Shown: positions 44,000 to 52,115 of the stretch, one piece after another
How positions within the stretch are numbered: the stretch's first letter is position 1
Layout of the letters: each line of letters starts with the position of its first letter
Source: Segetibacter sp.
GTDB taxonomy: Bacteria > Bacteroidota > Bacteroidia > Chitinophagales > Chitinophagaceae
DNA: 64,000 bases
Assembly (NCBI RefSeq): GCF_025963695.1
Contig: NZ_JAOQAH010000016.1
Location: 1 to 64,000, forward strand
Reading direction: 5' to 3'
Program-made: the position numbers and the translations under genes
Notes under the pieces: model-generated
The model's database searches: none
What the model saw: the letters and a program-made list of their open reading frames with translations, nothing else
What the model was told of the DNA's origin: nothing

Positions 44000-45025
44000 A
44001 TGAATAGGAAGATTATTTACGTCGATAATTTTCTTACCGGGCATGGCCAAACCCCTACCACCGGAACTACTTTAGTTAAACTTTTTAAAAACGAAGGCTA
44101 TACGGTTATTCAAACAAGCAAAAAGCAGAATAAAGCCCTGCGGCTTTTTGACATGCTTTTTACGATAAGCCATAACAGGCTAAATTCTGTTGTGGTAATA
44201 GCCACTTACAGTACTTCAGCTTTTTATTTTGCATGGATGTGCGGTTTATGCTGCCGCCTTTTTTATATTCCCTACATTCCGTGTTTGCATGGTGGTAATC
44301 TTCCTGACAGAATAAAAGGATCTCCTAAAAAAGCATTGCAGCTTTTTGGCAATAGTTATATAAACGTTTCGGTATCTGGTTATTTACACAAAAGTATGAT
44401 TGATCATAACTGGAACTCCCTGGTTATTCCCAATAATATCAGCATTGGTGCTTACCCTTTTCGCCAAAGAACAAATTGTGCTCCTGCCATTCTTTGGGTG
44501 AGATCTTTTCATCAAATTTATAATCCTACACTAGGCATTCGCATTCTTTATACGTTGCTAAAAACATATCCTGGTGCAACGCTCACTATGGTTGGTCCTG
44601 ATAAAGATGGAAGTCTACAGCAATGTAAGGCCTTGGCTAAGGAACTGGAAGTGGATCATCGGGTGAGTTTTACAGGATTACTGCCACGTGAGCAATGGGT
44701 TGCCCTTGCTGCTAAATGCGATATTTTTATTAATACGACTAATTTCGATAACCTTCCGGTAAGCGTAGTAGAAGCAATGGCTTTGGGACTTATAACAATC
44801 AGCACTAATGTGGGTGGGGTGCCATACCTGATTGAAAATAACCAGAATGGCTTGCTTGTTCCGGCAGCCAACGAAGCTGCTTTTGTTGAAGCCATTTTTC
44901 GGGTTTTAAATAACCGTTCGCTGTGCGAAAGGCTAAGTATTGCAGCACGAACAAAGGCCGAAGAGTTCGATTGGGCCAATATAAAAGTGTTATGGAACAG
45001 GCTTTTTAATTCAATTCCGGAATAG
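44000..45025 (+). CDS. GT4 family glycosyltransferase
   Basis: The 341-residue GT-B protein has N-terminal KIIYVDNFLTGHGQTP, a short first domain, then WVRSFHQIYNP, MVGPDKDG and the EX7E-like motif DNLPVSVVE. The first Glu is replaced by Asp in this reading. It is shorter than the other GT4 proteins of the locus. Preceded by repeat copy 9, followed by a GT2 gene. Confidence 0.85.
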   Translation: MNRKIIYVDNFLTGHGQTPTTGTTLVKLFKNEGYTVIQTSKKQNKALRLFDMLFTISHNRLNSVVVIATYSTSAFYFAWMCGLCCRLFYIPYIPCLHGGNLPDRIKGSPKKALQLFGNSYINVSVSGYLHKSMIDHNWNSLVIPNNISIGAYPFRQRTNCAPAILWVRSFHQIYNPTLGIRILYTLLKTYPGATLTMVGPDKDGSLQQCKALAKELEVDHRVSFTGLLPREQWVALAAKCDIFINTTNFDNLPVSVVEAMALGLITISTNVGGVPYLIENNQNGLLVPAANEAAFVEAIFRVLNNRSLCERLSIAARTKAEEFDWANIKVLWNRLFNSIPE

Positions 45026-45135
45026 CTAGTTTTCTATAATATTGCTGCCAACTCTATTTCGAGCCTTATACTAACATTAACTTGCACAGGTCATTTTTTA
45101 TATAATATCTGTAAATTTTTCCTTCTTTACCTCCA

Positions 45136-46146
45136 ATGATAACTGTCGTATGTCCTGTATATAATGAAGCAACTTACATCCACTCTGTGCTTGATTTTTT
45201 TGTAACAGCCTTGCCTGTCGACAAAGAGCTGATATTGGTTGATGGAAGTTCTTCAGATGCCACATGCGACATCATTGAAGAATATATGTTGCTGCACAAT
45301 AATATACATCTATTGCACAATCCCGATCGCTATGTTCCGTTTGCGCTAAACAAAGCGATCAATGCTGCGAAAGGAGACATCATTGTAAGGTTAGATGCAC
45401 ACACCGACTATAGCCTGCATTACTTTGAAAAAATAATTGAGACCTTTCAAAAAACTGATGCCGACATTGTGGGAGGAGCAATGAGAATTGCGTCGGGCAA
45501 TAGTATTCAAAATGCAATTGGTTATGCAACTACTACAAAGTTTGGGGTGGGTAATAGTTCTTTCCATTTTGAAAATTTTGAAGGGTATACCGACAGCGTT
45601 TATCTCGGCGCCTGGAAGAAAAGTATTTTTGATAAAACCGGTTTATTTGACACCAATTTCAAGCGCAACCAGGACGATGAGTTTCACTACCGGGCAAAAA
45701 GTATGGGATTTAAAGTATATCAAAGCCGTGATATAAAACTCTATTATCACCCGCGGAAGAATTTAAAATTATTGTTCAAGCAATATTACCAGTACGGCCT
45801 CTACAAACCGCTCGTTCTTAAAAAGGTAAAGACAGCAACCAATGTTCGTCACCTGGTTCCATCTTTATTTGTAATCTACCTGGCAATTTTGCCTGTACTA
45901 TTATTGCCAGCTTTTAAACTTAGCCTGATACCTCTTGCTACTTATATTGCTGTGGCAATCACTTTTGCTTGTATTAGCAAAAAGGCTCTTAAAGAAGCCG
46001 TTTTAATCCCACCCGTTTATGTCACCCTTCACCTCGCTTATGGCCTCGGATTTCTTGCCGGGCTAACCTTAAAACCGGTAATAAACAGAGATGAAAAAGG
46101 TAAAGTACGAGTCGCCAACAACACAGAACTTACTGTCAATTCTTAG
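45136..46146 (+). CDS. GT2 family glycosyltransferase (ExoA-like)
   Basis: The 336-residue protein has a GT-A domain with TVVCPVYNEATY, VDGSSSDAT and the metal-binding RLDAHTDY, then a QDDEFHYR acceptor segment near residue 177. Three hydrophobic segments at about 235-320 anchor it in the inner membrane. This layout matches ExoA/ExoO-type succinoglycan transferases. It is the last recognisable gene of the exopolysaccharide locus; a 593-bp gap follows. Confidence 0.88.
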   Translation: MITVVCPVYNEATYIHSVLDFFVTALPVDKELILVDGSSSDATCDIIEEYMLLHNNIHLLHNPDRYVPFALNKAINAAKGDIIVRLDAHTDYSLHYFEKIIETFQKTDADIVGGAMRIASGNSIQNAIGYATTTKFGVGNSSFHFENFEGYTDSVYLGAWKKSIFDKTGLFDTNFKRNQDDEFHYRAKSMGFKVYQSRDIKLYYHPRKNLKLLFKQYYQYGLYKPLVLKKVKTATNVRHLVPSLFVIYLAILPVLLLPAFKLSLIPLATYIAVAITFACISKKALKEAVLIPPVYVTLHLAYGLGFLAGLTLKPVINRDEKGKVRVANNTELTVNS

Positions 46147-46173
46147 GTATAATTATTCGGCGTTATAATTTTT

Positions 46174-46228
46174 GTGATACCAGCGTTTGTTCCCTCTTGA
46201 ATCATCGTGGCGTCGCAATCACTTCATC
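46174..46228 (-). repeat. Dispersed intergenic repeat, copy 10 (left arm of an inverted pair)
   Basis: On the - strand: GATGAAGTGATTGCGACGC (46228-46210), then CACGATGATTCAAG and CGCTGGTATCAC (to 46174). Its first 19 nt are identical to those of copy 11, which lies 340 bp away in the opposite orientation. Confidence 0.75.
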
Positions 46229-46550
46229 TGCAAAACAATGTTCATCTTTTACTTCCTGCATAACTTCTTTCCTTTCCAGGTTTATCTCCGCCTGCATAAC
46301 AAAATTTTTAAAGAATTAAGTTAATTAAGCAAGAGGGCGATCTGCTACATAGGCGTACGATTAGTATTAATTTTTCTCCTCTTTTTCTCCATCATTACAC
46401 TTTTTTCAGCAAAAATGCGCTATCGCAAAAGCGCTGCTTTTGCCTTTTGCCTTCCATCCCTTACCTTTGCAGCCGATTTAATAAATGCTGTTTGTTCTTA
46501 ATATTTAAGTCCGTTGAAATCTTTTTTTGCTCTTTGCTTAAAAGGCTATT
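46229..46550. other. Non-coding spacer between two inverted repeat copies
   Basis: About 320 bp without a credible ORF, bounded by repeat copies 10 and 11 in head-to-head orientation. It holds pyrimidine-rich stretches, a GCAAAA/TTTTGC hairpin at 46425-46443 and the promoter-like box at 46462. I see no transposase and no known RNA family. Confidence 0.5.
46440..46469 (+). promoter_or_regulatory. Promoter candidate upstream of atpG (TTG-N19-TACCTTTG)
   Basis: TTG at 46440-46442 and TACCTTTG at 46462-46469 are 19 nt apart, matching the Bacteroidota minus-33/minus-7 pattern. Transcription from it would give a leader of about 265 nt that contains repeat copy 11 before atpG. Confidence 0.45.
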
Positions 46551-46620
46551 GCTGCAAATTGATAGAACGATGAAGTGATTGCGACGCAACAAAGATGCTT
46601 AGGAACTAAAAGCTGGTACG
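46551..46620 (+). repeat. Dispersed intergenic repeat, copy 11 (right arm of an inverted pair)
   Basis: GCTGCAAATT at 46551, then GATGAAGTGATTGCGACGC (46569-46587), AACAAAGATGCTTAG, AACTAAAAGCTGGTACG (to 46620). The 3' half matches the consensus well. It would lie in the leader of atpG if the promoter at 46440 is used. Confidence 0.78.
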
Positions 46621-46739
46621 TTTAAAAAGAATTAGTGCGGTAGCTGGACTTTAATTTCAGGATATAAAAAAAGGAAAAGGTCGAAGAATTTTAATAATAT
46701 TTTTTGGTTTCATTGAATTGAAACTTAAAACCCTAAAAA

Positions 46740-47621
46740 ATGAGTGGTCAATTAAAAGAGGTAAGGAATAGGATTAAGAGTGTACAAAGCACGCAGCAAA
46801 TTACCAAAGCGATGAAAATGGTAAGTGCTGCGAAATTGCGTCGCGCCCAGGATGCTATTACTCAAATGCGTCCTTATGCTCAGAAGTTGCAGGAAATGCT
46901 AAGCAATATCGTAAGTAGCGGAGACGATGATGTGAGCGGTTCCCTTGCGCTAGAAAGAGGTAAAGAAAAAATTCTTTTAATTGTTATTACCAGCGATCGC
47001 GGTTTAGCCGGAGGTTACAATGCTAACATTGTAAAGCTCACTAAAGAAACTATTTCTACCAGGTATAGCGACCAGTTTAAAAAGGGCAATGTTACAATAT
47101 GGAACATTGGTAAAAAAGGTTTTGAAAGCTTAAGCAAACAGAACTATAAAACAAACGCCGATTTTAAAGATGTCTTTTTAAACCTGCATTTTGATACCGT
47201 TCAAGCAGCTTCAAAAGCAGCGGTGAAAGCATTTGAGAACAAAGAATTCGATGTGGTTGAATTGGTATATAGCGAGTTTAAAAATGCAGCGACGCAAAGA
47301 TTTGTAGTTGAGAGATTTTTGCCAATTCCTAAAGTTGAAAGAAAAGGCGGACAGAAAAAAGCCGATTTCATTTTTGAACCTGCAAAGGAGCAACTAGTTG
47401 CGGAACTGATGCCAAAAATTTTAAACACGCAATTATTTAAAGCTGTTTTAGATGCTCACGCTAGTGAACATGGTGCACGAATGACTGCCATGGATAAGGC
47501 AAGTGAAAACGCAAACGAATTGTTGAAAACCTTGAAGATTTCATACAACCGGGCAAGGCAGGCAGCCATCACAACGGAGCTTACCGAGATTGTTAGTGGT
47601 GCAGCCGCGTTGAATGGCTAA
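46740..47621 (+). CDS. atpG: F1Fo ATP synthase subunit gamma
   Basis: The 293-residue protein has the gamma-subunit N-terminal helix (LKEVRNRIKSVQSTQQITKA, 5-24), KMVSAAKLRRAQ, the ITSDRGLAGGYN segment (about 84-95) and the C-terminal ARQAAITTEL. It forms the central rotor stalk of ATP synthase. No other atp gene is next to it: the exopolysaccharide locus ends upstream and scpB follows. In many bacteria atpG sits between atpA and atpD, so here it is detached from the main operon, as far as this window shows. Confidence 0.95.
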   Translation: MSGQLKEVRNRIKSVQSTQQITKAMKMVSAAKLRRAQDAITQMRPYAQKLQEMLSNIVSSGDDDVSGSLALERGKEKILLIVITSDRGLAGGYNANIVKLTKETISTRYSDQFKKGNVTIWNIGKKGFESLSKQNYKTNADFKDVFLNLHFDTVQAASKAAVKAFENKEFDVVELVYSEFKNAATQRFVVERFLPIPKVERKGGQKKADFIFEPAKEQLVAELMPKILNTQLFKAVLDAHASEHGARMTAMDKASENANELLKTLKISYNRARQAAITTELTEIVSGAAALNG

Positions 47622-47728
47622 ACCGGCAACCTAGGGGAATTGAAAACCGGTCTTGACAAATTTTACACTTTATAAATAGAACTTTAAGTCTCATTACGAT
47701 TTAGAGTAGCCCCGTTAGGGGTTGGGGT

Positions 47729-48580
47729 ATGGAACTTTCACAAATTATTCCACATATCGAAGCCTTAATCTTTGCCAGCGATAAACCGCTGACTGCACTA
47801 GATATTGTTGAGTTGATCAACAATGCTTTTGGTTTTATGGAAGAAAGAATCTCACTCGATCAAATAGAGGCTGCTATCGAAGGGGTCCGTGAAAAATACA
47901 GTGCAGAGTTTTATCCATTTGAAGTAAAGGAAAGCGGCGGTGGATTTCAGTTTTTGACCAAGAAAGATTTTTATAAGACCGTTGCACTTTTAAATGGAGA
48001 GAAATTTTTAAAAAGGCTTTCAAATGCTGCCTTGGAAACACTTGCCATTATTGCCTATAAACAACCTATTACAAAAGGTGAAGTAGAGGCAATACGCGGG
48101 GTTAACAGTGATTATTCGGTTCAAAAACTTCTTGAGAAAGAATTGATCATTATCTCCGGGCGAAACGAAGAGCTGCCCGGTAAGCCGCTGGTTTATTCTA
48201 CGTCCAGGTCTTTCATGGACTATTTCGGAATAAATTCAACTGATGACCTTCCTAAAATAAGAGAGGTTCTTGCTGAACAATCTATACAGGGAACGCTTAT
48301 AAGTGATGCAGTAAATGCTCATGCTGGAAGCGATCCGAAAATCGAATCAGTGCCAGGTGAAGAACTACTTACGCAACCACAGGAGGCGACTAACACAACC
48401 CTAATTGTAGCAGATACCGGAGAGCTTATTGAAAAACCGCTGCAACAAGAAACTGAACTTTCTGCGGAAAATAATATAGCCGAAGAAGATAATTCTGCTA
48501 AGGAAGAAGAGCCTGCCGAAAATAAATCTGAAGATGATAAACAAGGTGAGTCATCTGAGGATATAAAACGGGAAGATTAA
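47729..48580 (+). CDS. scpB: Segregation and condensation protein B
   Basis: Residues 1 to about 190 form the two winged-helix domains of ScpB, with NAALETLAIIAYKQPITKGEVEAIRGV (around 102-128) as the hallmark. With ScpA and SMC it forms the bacterial condensin that organises and separates chromosomes. A tail from about 200 to 283 is rich in Glu, Asp, Ser and Asn (for instance NIAEEDNSAKEEEPAENKSE) and is probably disordered; long acidic ScpB tails do occur in Bacteroidota. Confidence 0.92.
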   Translation: MELSQIIPHIEALIFASDKPLTALDIVELINNAFGFMEERISLDQIEAAIEGVREKYSAEFYPFEVKESGGGFQFLTKKDFYKTVALLNGEKFLKRLSNAALETLAIIAYKQPITKGEVEAIRGVNSDYSVQKLLEKELIIISGRNEELPGKPLVYSTSRSFMDYFGINSTDDLPKIREVLAEQSIQGTLISDAVNAHAGSDPKIESVPGEELLTQPQEATNTTLIVADTGELIEKPLQQETELSAENNIAEEDNSAKEEEPAENKSEDDKQGESSEDIKRED

Positions 48581-48615
48581 CATTCTTTCACTCCCCTTTA
48601 CATTTTTTTTCAAAT

Positions 48616-48623
48616 TACTTTTG
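48616..48623 (+). promoter_or_regulatory. Minus-7 box of lysA (TACTTTTG), possible leaderless start
   Basis: TACTTTTG ends 6 nt before the lysA ATG at 48630, so the transcript would start at or next to the start codon. The layout repeats that of gltX, including CCC directly after the box. No clear minus-33 TTG is present. Confidence 0.5.
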
Positions 48624-48629
48624 CCCACT

Positions 48630-49844
48630 ATGTCGCTAAAATTATCCACTAAACAGTTAATTAATATTGCCAACGAGTTTGGTACTCCGGTGTATGTTTA
48701 TCATGCAGAAAAAATAGAAGAACAATTTAAAAAACTGAAAGAAGCTTTTAAGAATTCTGATTCTAAGTTTTTCTATGCATGTAAAGCACTTACCAACATT
48801 AATATATTGAAGTGGATGAAGCAAATAGGCGCTTCACTTGATTGTGTAAGCATCAACGAAGTGATGCTTGGGTTAAGAGCAGGCTTTGAACCCAAGGATA
48901 TTTTGTTTACCCCAAACTGCGTTGATTTTGCAGAGATAGAGGCAGGTAAAAGCTTAGGAGTTAACCTCAATATTGACAACATTTCAATTCTTGAACAGTT
49001 TGGAAACCGGTATGGCAACTCTTATCCTGTTTGTATTAGGTTGAACCCACACATCATGGCTGGCGGGAATTATAAAATTTCAACCGGGCATGTTGATAGC
49101 AAATTTGGTATTTCAATTCATCAGCTTCGACATATTGAGCGAATTGTAAAAACAACGAATTTAAATGTTACGGGTTTGCATATGCATACTGGTAGTGAAA
49201 TTAAGGACGTGAATGTTTTTATCGAAGGACTTGAGGTGATGTTTGAAATTGCAAGGCATTTTCAGAATCTTGAGTTTATCGATTTGGGTAGCGGCTTCAA
49301 AGTGCCTTACCAGCATGATGATCCTGAAACGGATGTAAATCAATTGGGAGCAAAGGTTGCGGAAGCGTTTGCCGGATATGAAAAAGAGACGGGAAGAAAA
49401 TTGCAGATCTGGTTCGAACCTGGAAAATACCTGGTAAGCGAAGCCGGGTATTTTGTCGTTAAAGCAAATGTGGTTAAGCAAACTACAGCAACCGTTTTTG
49501 CTGGTGTCAATAGCGGTTTCAATCACCTGATCCGTCCGATGTTTTATGAAGCATTTCACCGTATAGACAATATCTCGAATACAAAAGGTGCCGAACGCAT
49601 TTATACTGTTGTGGGCAACATTTGCGAGACAGATACTTTTGCCTGGGATCGCAAACTCAACGAAGTGCGCGAGGGCGATTTCCTTGTTTTTTATAATGCC
49701 GGCGCTTATGGTTACGAAATGTCAAGCAACTTCAATTCGCGTTTGAAGCCGGCTGAAGTGCTGGTTAAAGATGGCGAACCTAAATTGATAAGGAAGCCCG
49801 ATGTGTTCGAGGATCTTCTTCGCAACCAGATAGAAGTTTTATAA
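48630..49844 (+). CDS. lysA: Diaminopimelate decarboxylase
   Basis: From the ATG at 48630 the protein has 404 residues; a TTG three codons upstream is less likely because it overlaps the promoter box. It is a PLP-dependent alanine-racemase-fold decarboxylase: the PLP lysine is K52 in FYACKAL, HMHTGSEI binds the phosphate region, GSGFKVPY is the glycine loop, and the C-terminal CETDTFA and GAYGYEMSSNFN segments form the active site at the dimer interface. It makes L-lysine from meso-diaminopimelate in the cytoplasm. Confidence 0.95.
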   Translation: MSLKLSTKQLINIANEFGTPVYVYHAEKIEEQFKKLKEAFKNSDSKFFYACKALTNINILKWMKQIGASLDCVSINEVMLGLRAGFEPKDILFTPNCVDFAEIEAGKSLGVNLNIDNISILEQFGNRYGNSYPVCIRLNPHIMAGGNYKISTGHVDSKFGISIHQLRHIERIVKTTNLNVTGLHMHTGSEIKDVNVFIEGLEVMFEIARHFQNLEFIDLGSGFKVPYQHDDPETDVNQLGAKVAEAFAGYEKETGRKLQIWFEPGKYLVSEAGYFVVKANVVKQTTATVFAGVNSGFNHLIRPMFYEAFHRIDNISNTKGAERIYTVVGNICETDTFAWDRKLNEVREGDFLVFYNAGAYGYEMSSNFNSRLKPAEVLVKDGEPKLIRKPDVFEDLLRNQIEVL

Positions 49845-49889
49845 GTAGAGAAAATTCTTTTATGAGCTTATTGTAGAGCCCAAAATATT

Positions 49890-50279
49890 TTATTTTCCTG
49901 CCCAATAATCTATTACTAAAACTTTATCCAAGTGTGGAGTTAGTACATCTACAAAGGCTTTATGAGCAGGATGGGGCAAGTACTCTTCACGGTCTTTTTC
50001 GGTTTTAAAGGTCACAAAGAAACAATGTGTAAAACCCTGGTTGATCTTTTCAGGACTATTGTTTGTGCCCCACTCAAAGCCTTTTACCGCTTTTATTTTT
50101 GAAGGCAGTTCGCGGAAAGCAGTTTCTACTTTTTTTATATCTGCAGCTGAACTTGCATCTTTAAATTTCAATAACACTACATGTCTTAATAATTGTTCCG
50201 TCATTTTTTTTGTGTTTTGTGCATGTAAAGTTGATACAACTGCAAACATTATCAATAAAGACACTAAAGCTTTTTTCAT
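49890..50279 (-). CDS. Exported Dabb-domain (stress-responsive alpha/beta barrel) protein
   Basis: A Sec signal peptide (residues 1-20, ending STLHAQ) precedes one Dabb domain of about 100 residues, with LLRHVVLLKFKD (about 30-41), FEWGTNNSPE and FVTFKTEKDREEYLPHPAHKAF. Dabb proteins are dimeric ferredoxin-like barrels; the biochemical role of exported forms is unclear. It faces lysA tail to tail across 45 bp. Confidence 0.85.
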   Translation of the reverse strand: MKKALVSLLIMFAVVSTLHAQNTKKMTEQLLRHVVLLKFKDASSAADIKKVETAFRELPSKIKAVKGFEWGTNNSPEKINQGFTHCFFVTFKTEKDREEYLPHPAHKAFVDVLTPHLDKVLVIDYWAGK

Positions 50280-50479
50280 TTGTAACTTTTGAATACAAGG
50301 TAATAAAAGTTGTATTGTTTCATTTTACTTTTCTGCCTTAAGAATGAAGATAGTGATTTATAGATAGGAGAATTACGGATAATTTTTAAAGAAGGATGGT
50401 AGGATTTGTCATAACAGAGAAATTCTAAAACGGCGTACATTCAACCATTCATCAGAGAGAACTATACAATTAATAAAAA

Positions 50480-51313
50480 ATGAAACAAATATTCAGGGCT
50501 TGCGTATTGCTAATCTCGTTTGTTGCTGTGACTCAAAAGTCATCATCGCAGAAGTGGATAAAGCTTTTTAATGGAAAGGATCTCAAAGATTGGAAAGTGA
50601 AAATAAAAGATCACCCGTTAAATGAAAATTTTGGAAATACTTTTCGCGTAGAGGATGGTGTGATGAAGGTTCGTTATGATCAGTACGATGATTTTAAAGA
50701 GCAGTATGGCCATGTCTTTTACAAGAAGAAGTTCAGCGCTTATTTGTTGGTGATTGAATATCGTTTTGTTGGAGACCAGGTGAAGGGTGGACCCGGCTGG
50801 GCAACCAGAAACAGTGGAGCTATGTTGCATTGTCAGTCGCCTGAAAGCATGTTTCTTGACCAGGACTTCCCAATTAGTATGGAAGACCAGTTGTTAGGGG
50901 GCAACGGTAAAGACAACCGGTCTACCTGTAACCTTTGCACACCGGGTACTAACGTGGTTTTAAAAGGCAAGCTTTTTACACCTCATTGTGTTAACTCAAG
51001 TTCTAAAACTTATCATGGTGAACAGTGGGTGCGGGCTGAAGCGCTTGTGTTGGGCGACTCGATTATAAAACAAATAGTCAATACCGATACAGTAATGGTG
51101 TACGGTAAGCCTCAGTATGACGGCAATGATAAGTGGGTGAAGAAAGCTGGTTTGGAAGGTGGTAAGTTGATAAAGGAAGGATTTATTTCTCTCCAAAGCG
51201 AGAGTCATCCGTGCGAGTTTAGAAAAGTAGAGTTATTCAATTTGCAACCATACATGAATAACCCCAAGAAGTTAGAAGCGATTTTACAAAAACTATCAAC
51301 AAGAAAAACCTAG
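50480..51313 (+). CDS. Secreted DUF1080 (3-keto-disaccharide hydrolase-like) protein
   Basis: A signal peptide (about residues 1-24) is followed by a concanavalin-like fold domain: WIKLFNGKDLKDWKVKI (about 26-42), FRVEDGVMKV, and the C-terminal GFISLQSESHPCEFRKVELFNL. These are typical DUF1080 segments. Some members are associated with sugar breakdown and are called 3-keto-disaccharide hydrolases. It is probably periplasmic. The gene is single, with repeat copy 12 downstream. Confidence 0.88.
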   Translation: MKQIFRACVLLISFVAVTQKSSSQKWIKLFNGKDLKDWKVKIKDHPLNENFGNTFRVEDGVMKVRYDQYDDFKEQYGHVFYKKKFSAYLLVIEYRFVGDQVKGGPGWATRNSGAMLHCQSPESMFLDQDFPISMEDQLLGGNGKDNRSTCNLCTPGTNVVLKGKLFTPHCVNSSSKTYHGEQWVRAEALVLGDSIIKQIVNTDTVMVYGKPQYDGNDKWVKKAGLEGGKLIKEGFISLQSESHPCEFRKVELFNLQPYMNNPKKLEAILQKLSTRKT

Positions 51314-51393
51314 AATGAAATAGAAAATTGACCTTGGCTTCAAAGAGATGTACAATAAGCTTTTAAGGAAAGTAATCTATCTAATTGGAACAT

Positions 51394-51453
51394 GCTGAAT
51401 TGAAACTTTCGGTTCAAGTGAGTGACACAACGATGTAACAATAAAGACCCGAT
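51394..51453 (+). repeat. Dispersed intergenic repeat, copy 12
   Basis: GCTGAATTG box at 51394, CGGTTCAAGT, core GAGTGACACAACGATG (51420-51435). The 3' half is diverged. It lies in the 466-bp gap between the DUF1080 gene and acpP. The rest of the gap, up to the acpP promoter, holds nothing that I recognise. Confidence 0.75.
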
Positions 51454-51726
51454 GCTCTGTCTAAAAATTCGTTTTACAATAAAAATGAAGTAAAATCAAC
51501 TATACCCTTGAAATGTCTCTACTCCGAAAATGATTTCTCTAATTCCTTTAAAAAAGAAATGCAATTTAAAATATGAATGAACATTGTTGCAGTAACTTGC
51601 TAGGAATGAGTGAGGTAAGCGCTGTGTTAGTATATATAGCGTGTGGACATACAGTAAGTGGCAGGCATGAAAAAGCTTTTGTTTTGGGGCGGAATTTCGC
51701 TTTATAAATAAAAGTCAGGTATTTCG

Positions 51727-51755
51727 TTGCTTATTTACCAAAAATTATATTTTTG
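51727..51755 (+). promoter_or_regulatory. Promoter of acpP (TTG-N18-TATTTTTG)
   Basis: TTG at 51727-51729 and TATTTTTG at 51748-51755 are separated by 18 nt, a good match to the Bacteroidota minus-33/minus-7 consensus. It predicts a leader of about 18 nt before the acpP ATG at 51780. Confidence 0.65.
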
Positions 51756-51779
51756 CAACCGTAACTAAACTTAATTACA

Positions 51780-52016
51780 ATGTCAGACATCGCAACAAGA
51801 GTTAAAAAAATCATTGTTGACAAACTTGGCGTAGATGAAGCTGAGGTAACAACTGAAGCGTCTTTTACCAATGACCTGGGTGCCGACTCTTTGGACACCG
51901 TGGAATTAATAATGGAATTTGAAAAGGAATTTAATATTTCTATTCCGGATGAGCAGGCTGAAACCATTACAACAGTTGGCCAGGCTGTTGCCTACCTGGA
52001 AGAGCACGCTAAATAA
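51780..52016 (+). CDS. acpP: Acyl carrier protein
   Basis: The 78-residue, acidic protein has the phosphopantetheine attachment motif [10 protein letters not shown] with Ser37. Helices match AcpP throughout ([26 protein letters not shown]). It carries acyl chains for fatty-acid synthesis in the cytoplasm. It is followed by a hairpin and then fabF, the standard acpP-fabF-rnc order. Confidence 0.97.
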   Translation: MSDIATRVKKIIVDKLGVDEAEVTTEASFTNDLGADSLDTVELIMEFEKEFNISIPDEQAETITTVGQAVAYLEEHAK

Positions 52017-52046
52017 TTGAACATCATTTATTAGCTTAAACTTTTT

Positions 52047-52087
52047 AATCCGCCTTATAAGTGCGTTTAGCGTTTGTAAGGCGGATT
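52047..52087 (+). terminator. Hairpin between acpP and fabF
   Basis: An 11-bp perfect stem AATCCGCCTTA (52047-52057) / TAAGGCGGATT (52077-52087) with a 19-nt loop. The T tail is short (TATT), so it may be a partial terminator that lets acpP be expressed more strongly than fabF. Confidence 0.6.
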
Positions 52088-52115
52088 TATTCACTTAACA
52101 ATTTACAGGCAAAAT

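Noticed and set aside
12157..46146. The whole locus as a defence island or antibiotic cluster
   Set aside because: All recognisable genes fit glycan synthesis, modification or export; no nuclease, toxin, reverse transcriptase, NRPS or PKS domain was seen.
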